NCBI GenBank assembly: GCA_016935365.1
Contig: JAFGRB010000443.1
Location: forward strand, 1-61,638
Reading direction: 5' to 3'
DNA length: 61,638 nt
Source: Deltaproteobacteria bacterium
GTDB taxonomy: Bacteria > Myxococcota > B64-G9
A program made the translations under genes and the position numbers. The notes beneath the pieces are model-generated. The model was given only the letters and a program-made list of their open reading frames with translations, did no database searches and was not told the DNA's origin. Positions 53,009-61,627 of the stretch are shown piece by piece (position 1 is the first letter of the stretch; every line of letters begins with the position of its first letter).

Positions 53009-54586
53009 ATGGCTGTTCCCGTGCTGACCGCTGCTGCGATGCGCGAGGTGGATCGCACGACCGTCGAGGAGATCGGCATTCCGGGCGCCGTGCTCATGGA
53101 GCAGGCGGGCAGGGCATGCGCCGAGGCGGTCGAATCACTCCTGCCGGATGGCAGAGTCGCTCGGGTCGTGGTGTTCTGCGGCAAGGGCAACAACGGAGGC
53201 GACGGATTCGTCGCGGCGCGCTACCTGCTGTGCGCGGGCAACGAGGTGGAGGTCGTGCTCTTGGCCGAGGCCGACGGCCTGAAGGGAAGTGCGCGCGCCA
53301 ACTACGAGATACTCGAGAGGCTCGGCCTCCACGCACGGGTCCTGCGCGACGAGAAGGCGCTCGCCGAGATCGACCTTGCGGCTTGCGACGTGGTACTCGA
53401 TGCCATTTTCGGCACCGGTCTGTCGAGCGAGGTCCGGGGCTTGCAGGCTGCGGCCATCGCCGCGATCAACGCATCGGGCCGACCCGTCGTCGCAGTGGAT
53501 CTGCCCTCCGGGCTCGAGGCCGACAGCGGGCGCGTGCTGGGCTGCGCGGTGGACGCGGTCCAGGCCGTCACCTTCGGGGCGCTCAAGCGCGCCCACCTCC
53601 TGTTTCCGGGCGCCGAGCTCTGCGGTGACGTGAGCCTGGTGGATATCGGCTTCCCGCCGCAGCTCATCCCGCAAGGACCCGGGAGCTGCTGGCTCGTGAC
53701 CGACGAGGACCTGCGTCCCCATTTCCGGCCCCGCGCGCCGGATGCGCACAAGGGCCACTTCGGCCACCTGCTCGTCCTGGCCGGATCGGCGGACAAACCG
53801 GGTGCGGCGGCTCTGTGCTGCCGGGCGGCGGTCCGGGCAGGCGCCGGGCTGGTGACCCTGGGTGCAGCGCCCGAAGTCCTGCCGCGCGCGGTGGCCGGGG
53901 GGGTCGAGTTCATGGGCCAGGCCATCGAGAGCCCCGAGGCCTTGCAGGCGGCCTGCCAGGGCAAGCAGGCCCTGGCCATCGGTCCAGGCCTGGGGACGGA
54001 CGAGCGGGCCGCGGCGCTGGTCCGCGAGGCAGTCGGGTCGCTGGATCTGCCGGCCGTGGTGGACGCCGACGGTCTGAACAACCTGGTCGGTAGGCTGGAT
54101 GTGCTGTCCGGCGCCCCCGCGGCTCGCGTTCTCACGCCACACCCTGGAGAGATGGCGCGCTTGATGGGCGCGAGCAGCGCCGAGGTGCAGATCGACCGGC
54201 CGTGCTATGCCTTGCGGCTCGCCGATCAGACCTCGGCCGTGGTCGTATTGAAGGGCGCGCATACGCTGGTCGCCGATCCGGACGGGACGCTCGTGTTCGT
54301 GGTGACCGGCAACCCGGGCATGGCTTCGGGTGGGACCGGCGATGTGCTGACCGGCATCATCGGAGCCTTTCTGGCGCAGGGCATGGAGCCCTTCGATGCG
54401 GCCTGCGCGGGCGCGCACATCCACGGGCTGGCGGGGGACCGGGCTGCCGGCAGGCGGGGACAGCGCGGGCTCGCAGCCGCGGATCTCATCTCCTGCTTGC
54501 CCGATGTGCTCCGGGGCTTCGAGGGCATCGAAGGGTCGGGTGAAGCGGATGGCGCATCGGTGTCGGATCCGGACGATCTCGGCTGA
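53009..54586 (+). CDS. nnrD: Bifunctional NAD(P)HX epimerase/dehydratase
   Basis: This 525-aa protein repairs hydrated NAD(P)H. The N-terminal YjeF_N epimerase (about residues 1-210) has FCGKGNNGGDGFVAARYL, and the C-terminal ADP/ATP-dependent dehydratase (about 225-505) has GSADKPGAAALC and the nucleotide-site GNPGMASGGTGDVLTG. ATG 53009 is selected; GTG 52997 overlaps pdxJ and is possible. Fused NnrE-NnrD is common in bacteria. The gene overlaps tsaE by 38 nt. Confidence 0.92.
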   Translation: MAVPVLTAAAMREVDRTTVEEIGIPGAVLMEQAGRACAEAVESLLPDGRVARVVVFCGKGNNGGDGFVAARYLLCAGNEVEVVLLAEADGLKGSARANYEILERLGLHARVLRDEKALAEIDLAACDVVLDAIFGTGLSSEVRGLQAAAIAAINASGRPVVAVDLPSGLEADSGRVLGCAVDAVQAVTFGALKRAHLLFPGAELCGDVSLVDIGFPPQLIPQGPGSCWLVTDEDLRPHFRPRAPDAHKGHFGHLLVLAGSADKPGAAALCCRAAVRAGAGLVTLGAAPEVLPRAVAGGVEFMGQAIESPEALQAACQGKQALAIGPGLGTDERAAALVREAVGSLDLPAVVDADGLNNLVGRLDVLSGAPAARVLTPHPGEMARLMGASSAEVQIDRPCYALRLADQTSAVVVLKGAHTLVADPDGTLVFVVTGNPGMASGGTGDVLTGIIGAFLAQGMEPFDAACAGAHIHGLAGDRAAGRRGQRGLAAADLISCLPDVLRGFEGIEGSGEADGASVSDPDDLG

Positions 54587-55028
54587 GGAGACCCGGCGCA
54601 TCGGCCGCGTGCTGGGGGCGGCCTTGCAGCCGGGAGACTGGATCGGTCTCACGGGCGAGCTGGGCGCGGGCAAGACCTGTCTGGTCCAGGGCATGGCCGA
54701 GGGCGCTGGCGTGGATCCGGCCGTGGCGGTCACCAGCCCCACCTTCACCATCCTGCAGACCTACCCGGGGCGGCTCCCCTTGCACCACATGGACTTCTAC
54801 CGCCTGAGCTCGGACACCGAGCTTTTCGAGATCGCCTATGACGAGCTCGTCGAGGGAGGGGGAGCCTGCGTGGTGGAGTGGTGCGAGAAGCTGCCCGCAG
54901 CGAGGCCGCGGGACGCTCTCGTGCTCCGGCTGCAGATACTGGATGAGGATGGCCGCGAGATCGCCTTCGAGGCTTCAGGTGAACGCGCGGAGCTCCTGCT
55001 CGAGCGCGTGAGAGGAGTCCGGTCATGA
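54549..55028 (+). CDS. tsaE: tRNA threonylcarbamoyladenosine biosynthesis ATPase TsaE
   Basis: This 159-aa ATPase supports TsaB-TsaD in t6A37 modification of tRNA. The P-loop is GELGAGKTCLVQGMAEG and the SPTFTILQTYPG block and YDELVEGGGACVVEWCEKL are characteristic. ATG 54549 lies within the nnrD end, a common layout for nnrD-tsaE pairs. A GTG at 54540 is possible. The lpd gene starts with a 4-nt overlap. Confidence 0.9.
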   Translation: MAHRCRIRTISAEETRRIGRVLGAALQPGDWIGLTGELGAGKTCLVQGMAEGAGVDPAVAVTSPTFTILQTYPGRLPLHHMDFYRLSSDTELFEIAYDELVEGGGACVVEWCEKLPAARPRDALVLRLQILDEDGREIAFEASGERAELLLERVRGVRS

Positions 55029-56410
55029 GCGAGGGATACGACCTCGTGGTCATCGGCGGGGGGCCTGGGGGATACACGGCCGCCATCCGGGCGTCGCAGC
55101 TCGGATCCCGGGTGGCGCTCGTGGAGCAGGCGGAGCTGGGGGGAACCTGCACCAACCGGGGCTGCATCCCGACCAAGGCACTGGCCGCGACCGCGCACCT
55201 GCTTGCGCGCTGCCAGGCAGCCGATGAGATGGGCGTGCGGGTCGAGGGCCGGGTGAGCCTGGATTTCGCCCGGGCCGCCGCGCGGCGCGACGAGGTGGTG
55301 GCCACACTGCGGGGGGGCATCGAGAAGCTGATCGCCGCCCACGGCGTGGCGCTGATCCGGGGGCGGGGAAGGCTGGCAGGCGCCGGCGCGGTGCGGGTGG
55401 GGGAAGACGAGTACCGTGCTCGCAGCGTGATCCTGGCCACGGGATCCACACCGGCCGAGCTTCCCAGCCTGCCATTCGACGGCCAGCGGGTGCTGAGCTC
55501 CGATCACCTGCTGGCTGCCGCCGAGCTACCCGGGAGCCTGGCCATCGTGGGGGGCGGGGTGATCGGCTGCGAGTTCGCCTCCATCTACCGCGCCTTCGGG
55601 GTCGAGGTCTGCGTGATCGAGCTGCTCGATCGCCTGCTGCCGACGCTCGACCCGGCGCTCTCCCGCGCCCTCGCCAAGACCTTCAGGCAAGCCGGGATCC
55701 GGGTCCTGACAGGTACGGCCGTGCAGGGTGTGGAGCAGAGCGAGCGCGGTGTGAGCCTGCGGCTGCCGGATGGCGGATCTCTGGACGCGGAGCAGGTTCT
55801 GGTGGCCACCGGCAGGCGGGCCCTGAGCGCGGATCTGGGTCTGGAGCAGCTCGGCGTGGACTGCGAGCGCGGCTGTGTGACGGCGGACGATCGGATGCGG
55901 ACGAGCGCCGAGGGCGTCTACGCGATCGGCGATCTGGTCGGCCGGACCTGGCTCGCGCACGCCGCTGCCCGCGAGGGCGAGGTGGCCGCCGCCTGCGCGC
56001 TCGGGCGCGACGAGCGCATGTCGTACCGGGCGGTGCCGAGCGTGGTCTACACCCGGCCGGAGCTCGCCTCGGTGGGCCTGATGCCCGGCCGGGCACGCGA
56101 GCAGGGCATCGAGCTGCGCACGGGCCGCTTCCTCTACCAGGCCTCGGGCAAGGCGCTGTGCGACGGCGTGGCCGACGGTCGGGTCGAGATCCTGGCCTCG
56201 GCCGACGGGAAGAAGGTCCTCGGCGGCTGGGTGGCCGGTCACGAGGCCGGCGTGCTGATCGCCGAGATCGCGGCCGCGGTCGAGCTCGAGCTGTCTCCCG
56301 CCCAGCTCGCCGATCGGATCCACGCCCACCCGACGCTCTCCGAGATGCTGGCCGAGGCCGCCGCCGACACGCTGGGCCGCGCGATCCACCGGGCGCCGAC
56401 GAGAAGATGA
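55025..56410 (+). CDS. lpdA: Dihydrolipoamide dehydrogenase
   Basis: This 461-aa FAD enzyme has the GGGPGGYTAA dinucleotide site, redox cysteines in GGTCTNRGC (Cys42, Cys47), a second NAD site GGGVIGCEFA, the YAIGDLVG FAD motif and the C-terminal HAHPTLSEM base motif. It reoxidises lipoyl groups of 2-oxoacid dehydrogenases or the glycine cleavage system. No E1/E2 genes are near, so its complex is unknown. It starts with an ATGA overlap on tsaE. Confidence 0.9.
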   Translation: MSEGYDLVVIGGGPGGYTAAIRASQLGSRVALVEQAELGGTCTNRGCIPTKALAATAHLLARCQAADEMGVRVEGRVSLDFARAAARRDEVVATLRGGIEKLIAAHGVALIRGRGRLAGAGAVRVGEDEYRARSVILATGSTPAELPSLPFDGQRVLSSDHLLAAAELPGSLAIVGGGVIGCEFASIYRAFGVEVCVIELLDRLLPTLDPALSRALAKTFRQAGIRVLTGTAVQGVEQSERGVSLRLPDGGSLDAEQVLVATGRRALSADLGLEQLGVDCERGCVTADDRMRTSAEGVYAIGDLVGRTWLAHAAAREGEVAAACALGRDERMSYRAVPSVVYTRPELASVGLMPGRAREQGIELRTGRFLYQASGKALCDGVADGRVEILASADGKKVLGGWVAGHEAGVLIAEIAAAVELELSPAQLADRIHAHPTLSEMLAEAAADTLGRAIHRAPTRR

Positions 56411-56435
56411 CAGCTCGCTCCAGCCATCGCTCGAG

Positions 56436-57644
56436 ATGAAGCACAAGATCTCGCTTCTGTTCGCCTTGTACTTCTGCCAGGGCCTGCCCGGTGGATTCCT
56501 GGCCGTGGCCCTGCCCGTGCTGTTGCGGGCCCAGGGCATGAGCCTGACCACGGTGGGCTTCTCGGCCTTTCTCTCCGCACCCTGGGTCTTGAAGGTCCTG
56601 TGGGCACCGCTGGTGGATCGCTTCGGCTGGAAGAGATTCGGGCGCCGGAAGAGCTGGATCGTCCCTTCGCACCTGGGCGTCATGGCCATCTGCCTGGCGC
56701 TGGCCTTCTTCTCGCCCGACCGCAGCCTCTTCGCGGTGGCCCTGCTCTTCCTGGTCCTGAACATCTTCGCCGCCACCCAGGACATCGGGGTGGACGGCCT
56801 GGCCGTGGACATCCTGCGAGAAGACGAGATGGGCCCGGGCAACATGGCCCAGATCTCGGGCTTCAAGCTGGGCAACCTCTTCGGCGGCGGCGTCCTGCTG
56901 GCGCTGTCCGGTTACCTTGGCTGGCGGGGGGATTTCTTCATCATGTTCGCCTGCGTGGCGGCGGCCATGGTCTTTCTTCTGCTCAGCGACGAGCGCAGGT
57001 TGGCGCCGCGGCGACAGGCCGCACAGGTCGCGGCCGAGCCCGGGCGATCCGTTCTGAGAAGACTCATCGCCGCCCTGGGGCGCCAGGGGCTCGTGTTCTG
57101 GTTCTTCCTGGCCTACGTCAAGTTCGGGGAGACACTGGGCGGGGCGATGGTCAAGCCCATGCTGTTCGACAAGGGTCTGAGCCTGCAGATGATCGGTCTG
57201 CTGGACGGCACCGTGGGGGCCATCTGCACCATCGCAGGTGGGGTTCTCGGCGGTCTGCTCTGCCGCAGTCGGGGATGGAGGTTCTCGCTGGCTCTCTTCA
57301 TCGCGATGCAGGGACTCTTCCTCATCTGTCTGGGGCTGTACTCGGGTCTCGAGATCAACCCAGTCGGCGCCGGGATCCTCAACGGTTGCGAAAACCTGGC
57401 CGGCGGCGGCGTGGGGGTCTCGGTCTTCGCCCTGGCCATGAGCCTGTGCGACAGGGAAGTGGGCGCCTCCCAGTTCACCGTCAGCCAGGTCGTCTACATG
57501 TGCGGCGCCTATGCGGCCTACCCCCTCTCCGGTCGCCTCGCCGATGCGGTCGGTTACCTGCCGGTCATGATCGCAGGCGGGATCCTGGCCATGACGGTCT
57601 CCGTCATCGCCTGGAAGATGTCGCCGGTCATTCGCCGTCCCTGA
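56436..57644 (+). CDS. MFS transporter of the AmpG/AT-1 type
   Basis: This 402-aa protein has about 12 transmembrane helices. LYFCQGLPGGF at the N-terminus and LVDRFGWKRFGRRKSW fit AmpG-like MFS proteins. The ATQDIGVDGLAVDIL motif resembles the AmpG and acetyl-CoA transporter (AT-1) families. It may import muropeptides or carry another metabolite. Its end overlaps the convergent gene at 57628 by 17 nt, so no terminator fits between. Confidence 0.8.
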   Translation: MKHKISLLFALYFCQGLPGGFLAVALPVLLRAQGMSLTTVGFSAFLSAPWVLKVLWAPLVDRFGWKRFGRRKSWIVPSHLGVMAICLALAFFSPDRSLFAVALLFLVLNIFAATQDIGVDGLAVDILREDEMGPGNMAQISGFKLGNLFGGGVLLALSGYLGWRGDFFIMFACVAAAMVFLLLSDERRLAPRRQAAQVAAEPGRSVLRRLIAALGRQGLVFWFFLAYVKFGETLGGAMVKPMLFDKGLSLQMIGLLDGTVGAICTIAGGVLGGLLCRSRGWRFSLALFIAMQGLFLICLGLYSGLEINPVGAGILNGCENLAGGGVGVSVFALAMSLCDREVGASQFTVSQVVYMCGAYAAYPLSGRLADAVGYLPVMIAGGILAMTVSVIAWKMSPVIRRP

Positions 57645-59610
57645 GCAGCATCAGGATCTCGAGGGCGCGTCCGGGGATCCAGCTTTTCGGGTCCCGCTCG
57701 GCGAGCGCCCGGTAGTGGGCGGCGAGCTCCTTCTGCATGCCGGCTCTCGCCATCTCGTCGAGTTTTTGGAGATCGGCCGGATCGAGCCTGCAGGCCTGCT
57801 TCCAGATCCTGAGCGCGTCGCCTTTCGCGCCTCGCCGGGCGGCGAGCAGGGCGATCCTGGCTTGCTGGCGGCCCAGCTCCTGGGCGTTCAGACGTTTGCT
57901 GGCCAGCGGGAATGTCCTCTCGGCAGCGCGCCAGTCGCCGGTGTCGAGGTAGGCCTCGAAGATCGTGTAGGCGGCGGAGGCCAGATCATCCTCGGACTTC
58001 AGGCGGGCGAGGGCGTCGCGGAGCAGGGGCAGGGCCCGGCGGCTCTCGTGCATACGGGTCAGGACCCAGCCCAGGATCCGGGCCCGGCTGGGATCCCGGC
58101 CCCGGGCCAGGCGCTCGGCGCGGGCGAGCACAGACTCCCGCTTCGCGATCGGGGTCCGCTCCAGGAGCTTCCAGACCAGGCGCTCCTCGGTGTGGGCCCA
58201 CGCCTGGCGGCGCTCCAGGAAGCGCCACAGGAGCGGATCGTCCGGCCTGACGGGGTGATTGTGATCCGTGTCCAGCCAGAGGATGTCGTGGACCGCCCGC
58301 TCGGCGGTCAGGGCGTAGGGCGGCATCTCCGAGAGCTCGCGGTGGAGCAAGCGGTCCGCCTGCTCGATCCCGTCCATGGCCACGAGGTGGCGCAGGTAGC
58401 CGTGCAGGACCAGCAGGCGGGCGTCCGGAACCTTGAACCTGGTCTTCGTCTCGATGGGGGCGAGCATGAGGGCTCTCTCGAAGGCGCGGACGGCCTCGGC
58501 GTGCTGCCTGCGGCCCGAGTAGTAATAAGCCCTGGACAGCCAGTAGTTCGGGGAGTCCACCTGCCCGCCCTCGGCGCGCAGGATGCGGCGCTCGATGACC
58601 CGGCTCCCCGACGAGGCCTGCACCTGACCGGCCACCTGGGCCGTGAAGGATGAGATCGGCTCGTCGCCCGAGTCCGGGATCAGCTCTTCTGCGAGCTTCT
58701 GCGCCTTGTCGTTCCGACCGGTCTTCTGGTACGCGCGGACCAGCGCGTGGCGGAAGGAGCCGAGCAGCCTCTTCTTCGCCTCGGCGCCGGGCATCGACTG
58801 CTGGCAGTGCATGTCGAACTCGTGCACCTCGGCGTCGGTCAGCTCCATGGCCAGCGACAACTCGAGGAGCTTGACCGATGCCTCCGGTGCGCGATCGACG
58901 AGCCGGGATCCGACCTCGTATGCATCCAGGGCGCGCCTTGGCTGGAAGGCGTCGCCCAGCCACTCGGGGGACTGCTCGCGATGGGAGGTCGCGTCCAGGT
59001 ACAGGTAGACCCGACCGGGATCTGAGGGATGGGCGCGGATATCGGCTCCGATCTCGCGGATGAGCGCCTCGTCCGTGCCGTTCTCGGCTCGCAGGCGAAT
59101 GCGATGCTTGACCCAGTAGCCGGGATTGGCCGGCTGGCGCTTCGCCATCCAGGCGTCGATCGACTCCACGGACCTGCCCTGGCTCCTCCAGTGACGAAGG
59201 AGCGTGTAGTCCCAGCCCGCCTCGATGGTCGGGAAGGTCTCCAGAGCCAGCCTGGCGAGCTCCCACTCCTCGCGGCCGAGGAGGAACATGGCGAGCTGCT
59301 CCAGGAGCTGGCTGGAGAGGCGCGCGCGGCACTCGGCCAGCACGGGGATGAGCGCAGCCGCGTCCTCGCGGTGCCCCGCACGGACGAAGAGCTGTAGCCT
59401 GCGCAGAAGCTCGGCGGGATCCGAGCTGGGCTCGCGGATCTCCGCAGAGCGGACAAGCTCGAAGAGATCGGCCTGCTGCAAGGACTCGATCAGCGATCGC
59501 TCGGTCTGCCACCAGAGGTCGCCGGACAGGGGCTCGGAGCTTCCGGGACCGGGGAGGCCGGTTAGCATCGAGCTGAGGACGGCGAGGCGATAGAGTCCAT
59601 CGAGTCTCAT
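57628..59610 (-). CDS. Secreted helical-repeat (TPR-like) protein
   Basis: This 660-aa protein has a short hydrophobic start (MRLDGLYRLAVLSSMLTGLPG) that may be a signal, then repeated helix pairs throughout. ARAYYYSGRRQHAEAVRAFERALMLAPIE is TPR-like, and similar patterns occur near residues 480-560 and 580-640. No catalytic motif is seen. AGAGGAG lies upstream of the ATG at 59610. It overlaps the transporter gene by 17 nt tail to tail. It is likely a scaffold. Confidence 0.7.
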   Translation of the reverse strand: MRLDGLYRLAVLSSMLTGLPGPGSSEPLSGDLWWQTERSLIESLQQADLFELVRSAEIREPSSDPAELLRRLQLFVRAGHREDAAALIPVLAECRARLSSQLLEQLAMFLLGREEWELARLALETFPTIEAGWDYTLLRHWRSQGRSVESIDAWMAKRQPANPGYWVKHRIRLRAENGTDEALIREIGADIRAHPSDPGRVYLYLDATSHREQSPEWLGDAFQPRRALDAYEVGSRLVDRAPEASVKLLELSLAMELTDAEVHEFDMHCQQSMPGAEAKKRLLGSFRHALVRAYQKTGRNDKAQKLAEELIPDSGDEPISSFTAQVAGQVQASSGSRVIERRILRAEGGQVDSPNYWLSRAYYYSGRRQHAEAVRAFERALMLAPIETKTRFKVPDARLLVLHGYLRHLVAMDGIEQADRLLHRELSEMPPYALTAERAVHDILWLDTDHNHPVRPDDPLLWRFLERRQAWAHTEERLVWKLLERTPIAKRESVLARAERLARGRDPSRARILGWVLTRMHESRRALPLLRDALARLKSEDDLASAAYTIFEAYLDTGDWRAAERTFPLASKRLNAQELGRQQARIALLAARRGAKGDALRIWKQACRLDPADLQKLDEMARAGMQKELAAHYRALAERDPKSWIPGRALEILMLLRDGE

Positions 59611-59704
59611 GGCGCGATCTCCTCTGTACTCCGTCCATGCTAGCAGGTCGTGAGTTCCTCTGTGTCACCGAGCTGTAAATTGCGTTCCGGGGAGAAGTGT
59701 TACA

Positions 59705-59722
59705 GTAATAAATCGTTATTAC
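59705..59722. repeat. AT-rich inverted repeat in an AT island
   Basis: GTAATAA (59705-59711) and TTATTAC (59716-59722) flank ATCG. They lie in an AT-rich stretch, about 59699-59760, between the 5' end of the helical-repeat gene and the 3' end of hutI. The stem is weak as RNA, so a protein site or integration scar is as likely as a terminator. Confidence 0.5.
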
Positions 59723-59755
59723 AGATATATAGAGTATAATACCTGATGTTGTGCT

Positions 59756-61039
59756 TTATGGCGCATCGAGCGGTCTGACCACTGCTCGACCCCGCTTGAT
59801 CAGCGCATAGGTCATGGGCACGCCGAAGTGGTAGATGAGGTTGCGGTAGTCGCGGGTGGTAAGCACCAGCACGTCGGCGAGCATGCCGGGGCTGAGCGAG
59901 CCGATCTCCTGGCCCAGGCCCACCGCCTCGGCTGCCCAGCGCGTGGCGCCCAGCAGGGCCTCGCGAGGGTAGATGCCGTTGTACAGGCAGGCCATGTTGA
60001 GCATCAGCGGCAGGTTCTCGCTGTGGCAGGAGCCCGGGTTCAGGTCGGTCGAGACGGCCAGCTTGCAGCCCGCATCGGCCAGCATGCGGCCGTCGGCGAA
60101 GTCGTGCCGGCCGAGGAAGTAGGTCGCGCCGGGCAGCAGCACGGCTGCGATCCCGGCCCTGGCGAGCCGGGACGCGTCCTCGGGGCTCGTGTGCTCGAGG
60201 TGGTCGACGCTGGCCGCGCCCAGCTCCACGGCCAGCTCCACGCCCCCGCTGCGGCTGAGCTGGTCGGTGTGGATCTTGGGCCTCAGCCCATGCGCCAGGC
60301 CCGCCTCGAGCACCCTGCGGGCCTCGGCCAGCGTGAAGGCGCCCTGATCGCAGAACACGTCGCAGAAGCGGGCCAGGCCTCGCTCGGCCACCCGGGGGAT
60401 CATCTCCTCGACGACCAGGTCGACATAGCGCGTGCGCGCCCGGGCGTGCTCCCGTGGCACGACGTGCGCGCCGAGGAAGGTGGGCACGATATCGATCGGC
60501 TGGCATGCGTTCAGCTCCGCCGCGGCCTCGAGCATCTTGAGCTCGGTATCGCAGTCCAGGCCGTAGCCGCTCTTGACCTCGACCGTGGTCACGCCGAAGC
60601 CGAGGAAAACCCGCATGCGCTTCTTCGCGCTGGCCACCAGCAGATCGAGGCTGGCCTCGCGCGTCGCGCGCACCGTGGCGTGGATCCCGCCACCCGCGGC
60701 CAGGATCTCCTCGTAGGAGGCGCCGCCAACCCGCCGCGAGAACTCCTGGGCGCGCGAGCCGGCGAAGACCGCATGCGTGTGGCAGTCGATCAGGCCCGGC
60801 ATGACCACGCGGCCGCCGGCGTCGAGCTGCTCGGCCGAGCTCGTATCGACCGCCTGGGCGAGCTCCGCCTGCTTGCCCGTCCAGACGATCCGCTCGCCCT
60901 GGACGGCCACGGCCGCGTCCAGCACCAGGTCCAGACCCGCGGTCGGATCGCCGGTCTCGTCGCCCGCAGACGCGGCAGGATCCATGCGCAGGAGTTGACC
61001 GATGTGGGTAATGCACAGATCGGCCCTGGGTCGCGACAT
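59756..61039 (-). CDS. hutI: Imidazolonepropionase
   Basis: This 427-aa amidohydrolase opens the ring of 4-imidazolone-5-propanoate in histidine breakdown. DCHTHAVFAGSRAQEF holds the first metal histidines (His87, His89). Further conserved blocks are VEVKSGYGLD, PTFLGAHVVP, KIHTDQLS and STDLNPGSCHSENLPL. GGGAGG lies upstream of the ATG. No hutH, hutU or hutG is in the window, so the pathway must be elsewhere. The C-terminus is complete. Confidence 0.94.
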   Translation of the reverse strand: MSRPRADLCITHIGQLLRMDPAASAGDETGDPTAGLDLVLDAAVAVQGERIVWTGKQAELAQAVDTSSAEQLDAGGRVVMPGLIDCHTHAVFAGSRAQEFSRRVGGASYEEILAAGGGIHATVRATREASLDLLVASAKKRMRVFLGFGVTTVEVKSGYGLDCDTELKMLEAAAELNACQPIDIVPTFLGAHVVPREHARARTRYVDLVVEEMIPRVAERGLARFCDVFCDQGAFTLAEARRVLEAGLAHGLRPKIHTDQLSRSGGVELAVELGAASVDHLEHTSPEDASRLARAGIAAVLLPGATYFLGRHDFADGRMLADAGCKLAVSTDLNPGSCHSENLPLMLNMACLYNGIYPREALLGATRWAAEAVGLGQEIGSLSPGMLADVLVLTTRDYRNLIYHFGVPMTYALIKRGRAVVRPLDAP

Positions 61040-61067
61040 GGCGTCTTCCTCCCTCGTCTCGCCGAGC

Positions 61068-61097
61068 AGCTTAGCAGAGGGCCGCGGGCGTGTTCAA
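61068..61097 (-). promoter_or_regulatory. Promoter of hutI
   Basis: On the minus strand, TTGAAC (plus 61092-61097) and TAAGCT (plus 61068-61073) are separated by 18 bp. Transcription would start near 61061, about 22 nt before the ATG at 61039, with GGGAGG between. Confidence 0.4.
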
Positions 61098-61185
61098 GGC
61101 AGCTTCCAGATCTGGCTTGCGATCGTATCGAGGTGCTCCGGGCCCGGGCTCGATGCCCGGATCAGCCTGGAGGTCTCGTTCTGGT

Positions 61186-61533
61186 CTATCGACTGCGTCC
61201 CAGGATGATGTCGATGCCGACGAGGACGTGAGCGAGCTGCTTTGAGGAGATCCGGCCGACCCGCTCGGTCAGCAGCGCCCGATCGAGGGTGACGATCTGC
61301 GAGACATTGGCCACGGATCGCCTCGGCAAGCCGGTGTGCTTCTCTTCCAGAACGACGTTTCCAGGGGCCGCGGACCAACGAAGATTGCTGGTGAGAGGGA
61401 TGCAGACCACGGTGGATATCTTGCTCCGGTTGATGGAATCGGCCTGGACCACGAGCACGGGCCGCCGAAAGCCGGGACCTGAACCGCTCGGCTCAGGCAG
61501 GTCGGCCCAGAACACATCTCCCTGGGAGATCAA
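61186..61533 (-). CDS. MazF/PemK-family endoribonuclease toxin
   Basis: This 115-aa protein matches the MazF fold: GDVFWADLPEPSGSGPGFRRPVLVVQAD has the RRPVLVVQ strand, with IPLTSNL and VNVSQIVTLDR-type (ANVSQIVTLDRALL) strands after. MazF toxins cut RNA at short motifs and are blocked by a partner antitoxin encoded just upstream. TTG 61533 is the likeliest start; there is no ribosome site and the upstream strip is hairpins. No antitoxin gene is visible in the remaining 105 nt, so either it lies beyond the window or the toxin is orphaned. The C-terminus is full. Confidence 0.82.
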   Translation of the reverse strand: MISQGDVFWADLPEPSGSGPGFRRPVLVVQADSINRSKISTVVCIPLTSNLRWSAAPGNVVLEEKHTGLPRRSVANVSQIVTLDRALLTERVGRISSKQLAHVLVGIDIILGRSR

Positions 61534-61537
61534 TCGT

Positions 61538-61560
61538 GATGGACTCGTAAAAAGTCCATC
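61538..61560. repeat. 8-bp inverted repeat next to the MazF start
   Basis: GATGGACT (61538-61545) and AGTCCATC (61553-61560) flank CGTAAAA. It lies 5 nt upstream of the proposed MazF start. It is the first of three consecutive hairpins. Confidence 0.7.
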
Positions 61561-61562
61561 AA

Positions 61563-61588
61563 CGGCCGGCGCTGACAGGCGCCGGCCG
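61563..61588. repeat. 10-bp GC-rich inverted repeat
   Basis: CGGCCGGCGC (61563-61572) and GCGCCGGCCG (61579-61588) form a perfect stem around TGACAG. No T tract lies directly behind it on either strand, so a simple terminator is not proven. Confidence 0.75.
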
Positions 61589-61604
61589 CCAAGAGGGGGT
61601 GGAA

Positions 61605-61627
61605 CCACTTGAATTCACTTCAAGTGG
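61605..61627. repeat. 9-bp inverted repeat at the window end
   Basis: CCACTTGAA (61605-61613) and TTCAAGTGG (61619-61627) flank TTCAC. It is the third hairpin in the strip and could also be an operator for a toxin-antitoxin repressor. Confidence 0.65.

Noticed and set aside
61141-61160. CCGGGC/GCCCGG hairpin between hutI and the mazF-like gene
   Set aside because: The stem is only 6 bp and no T tract follows on either strand, so a terminator is not supported.
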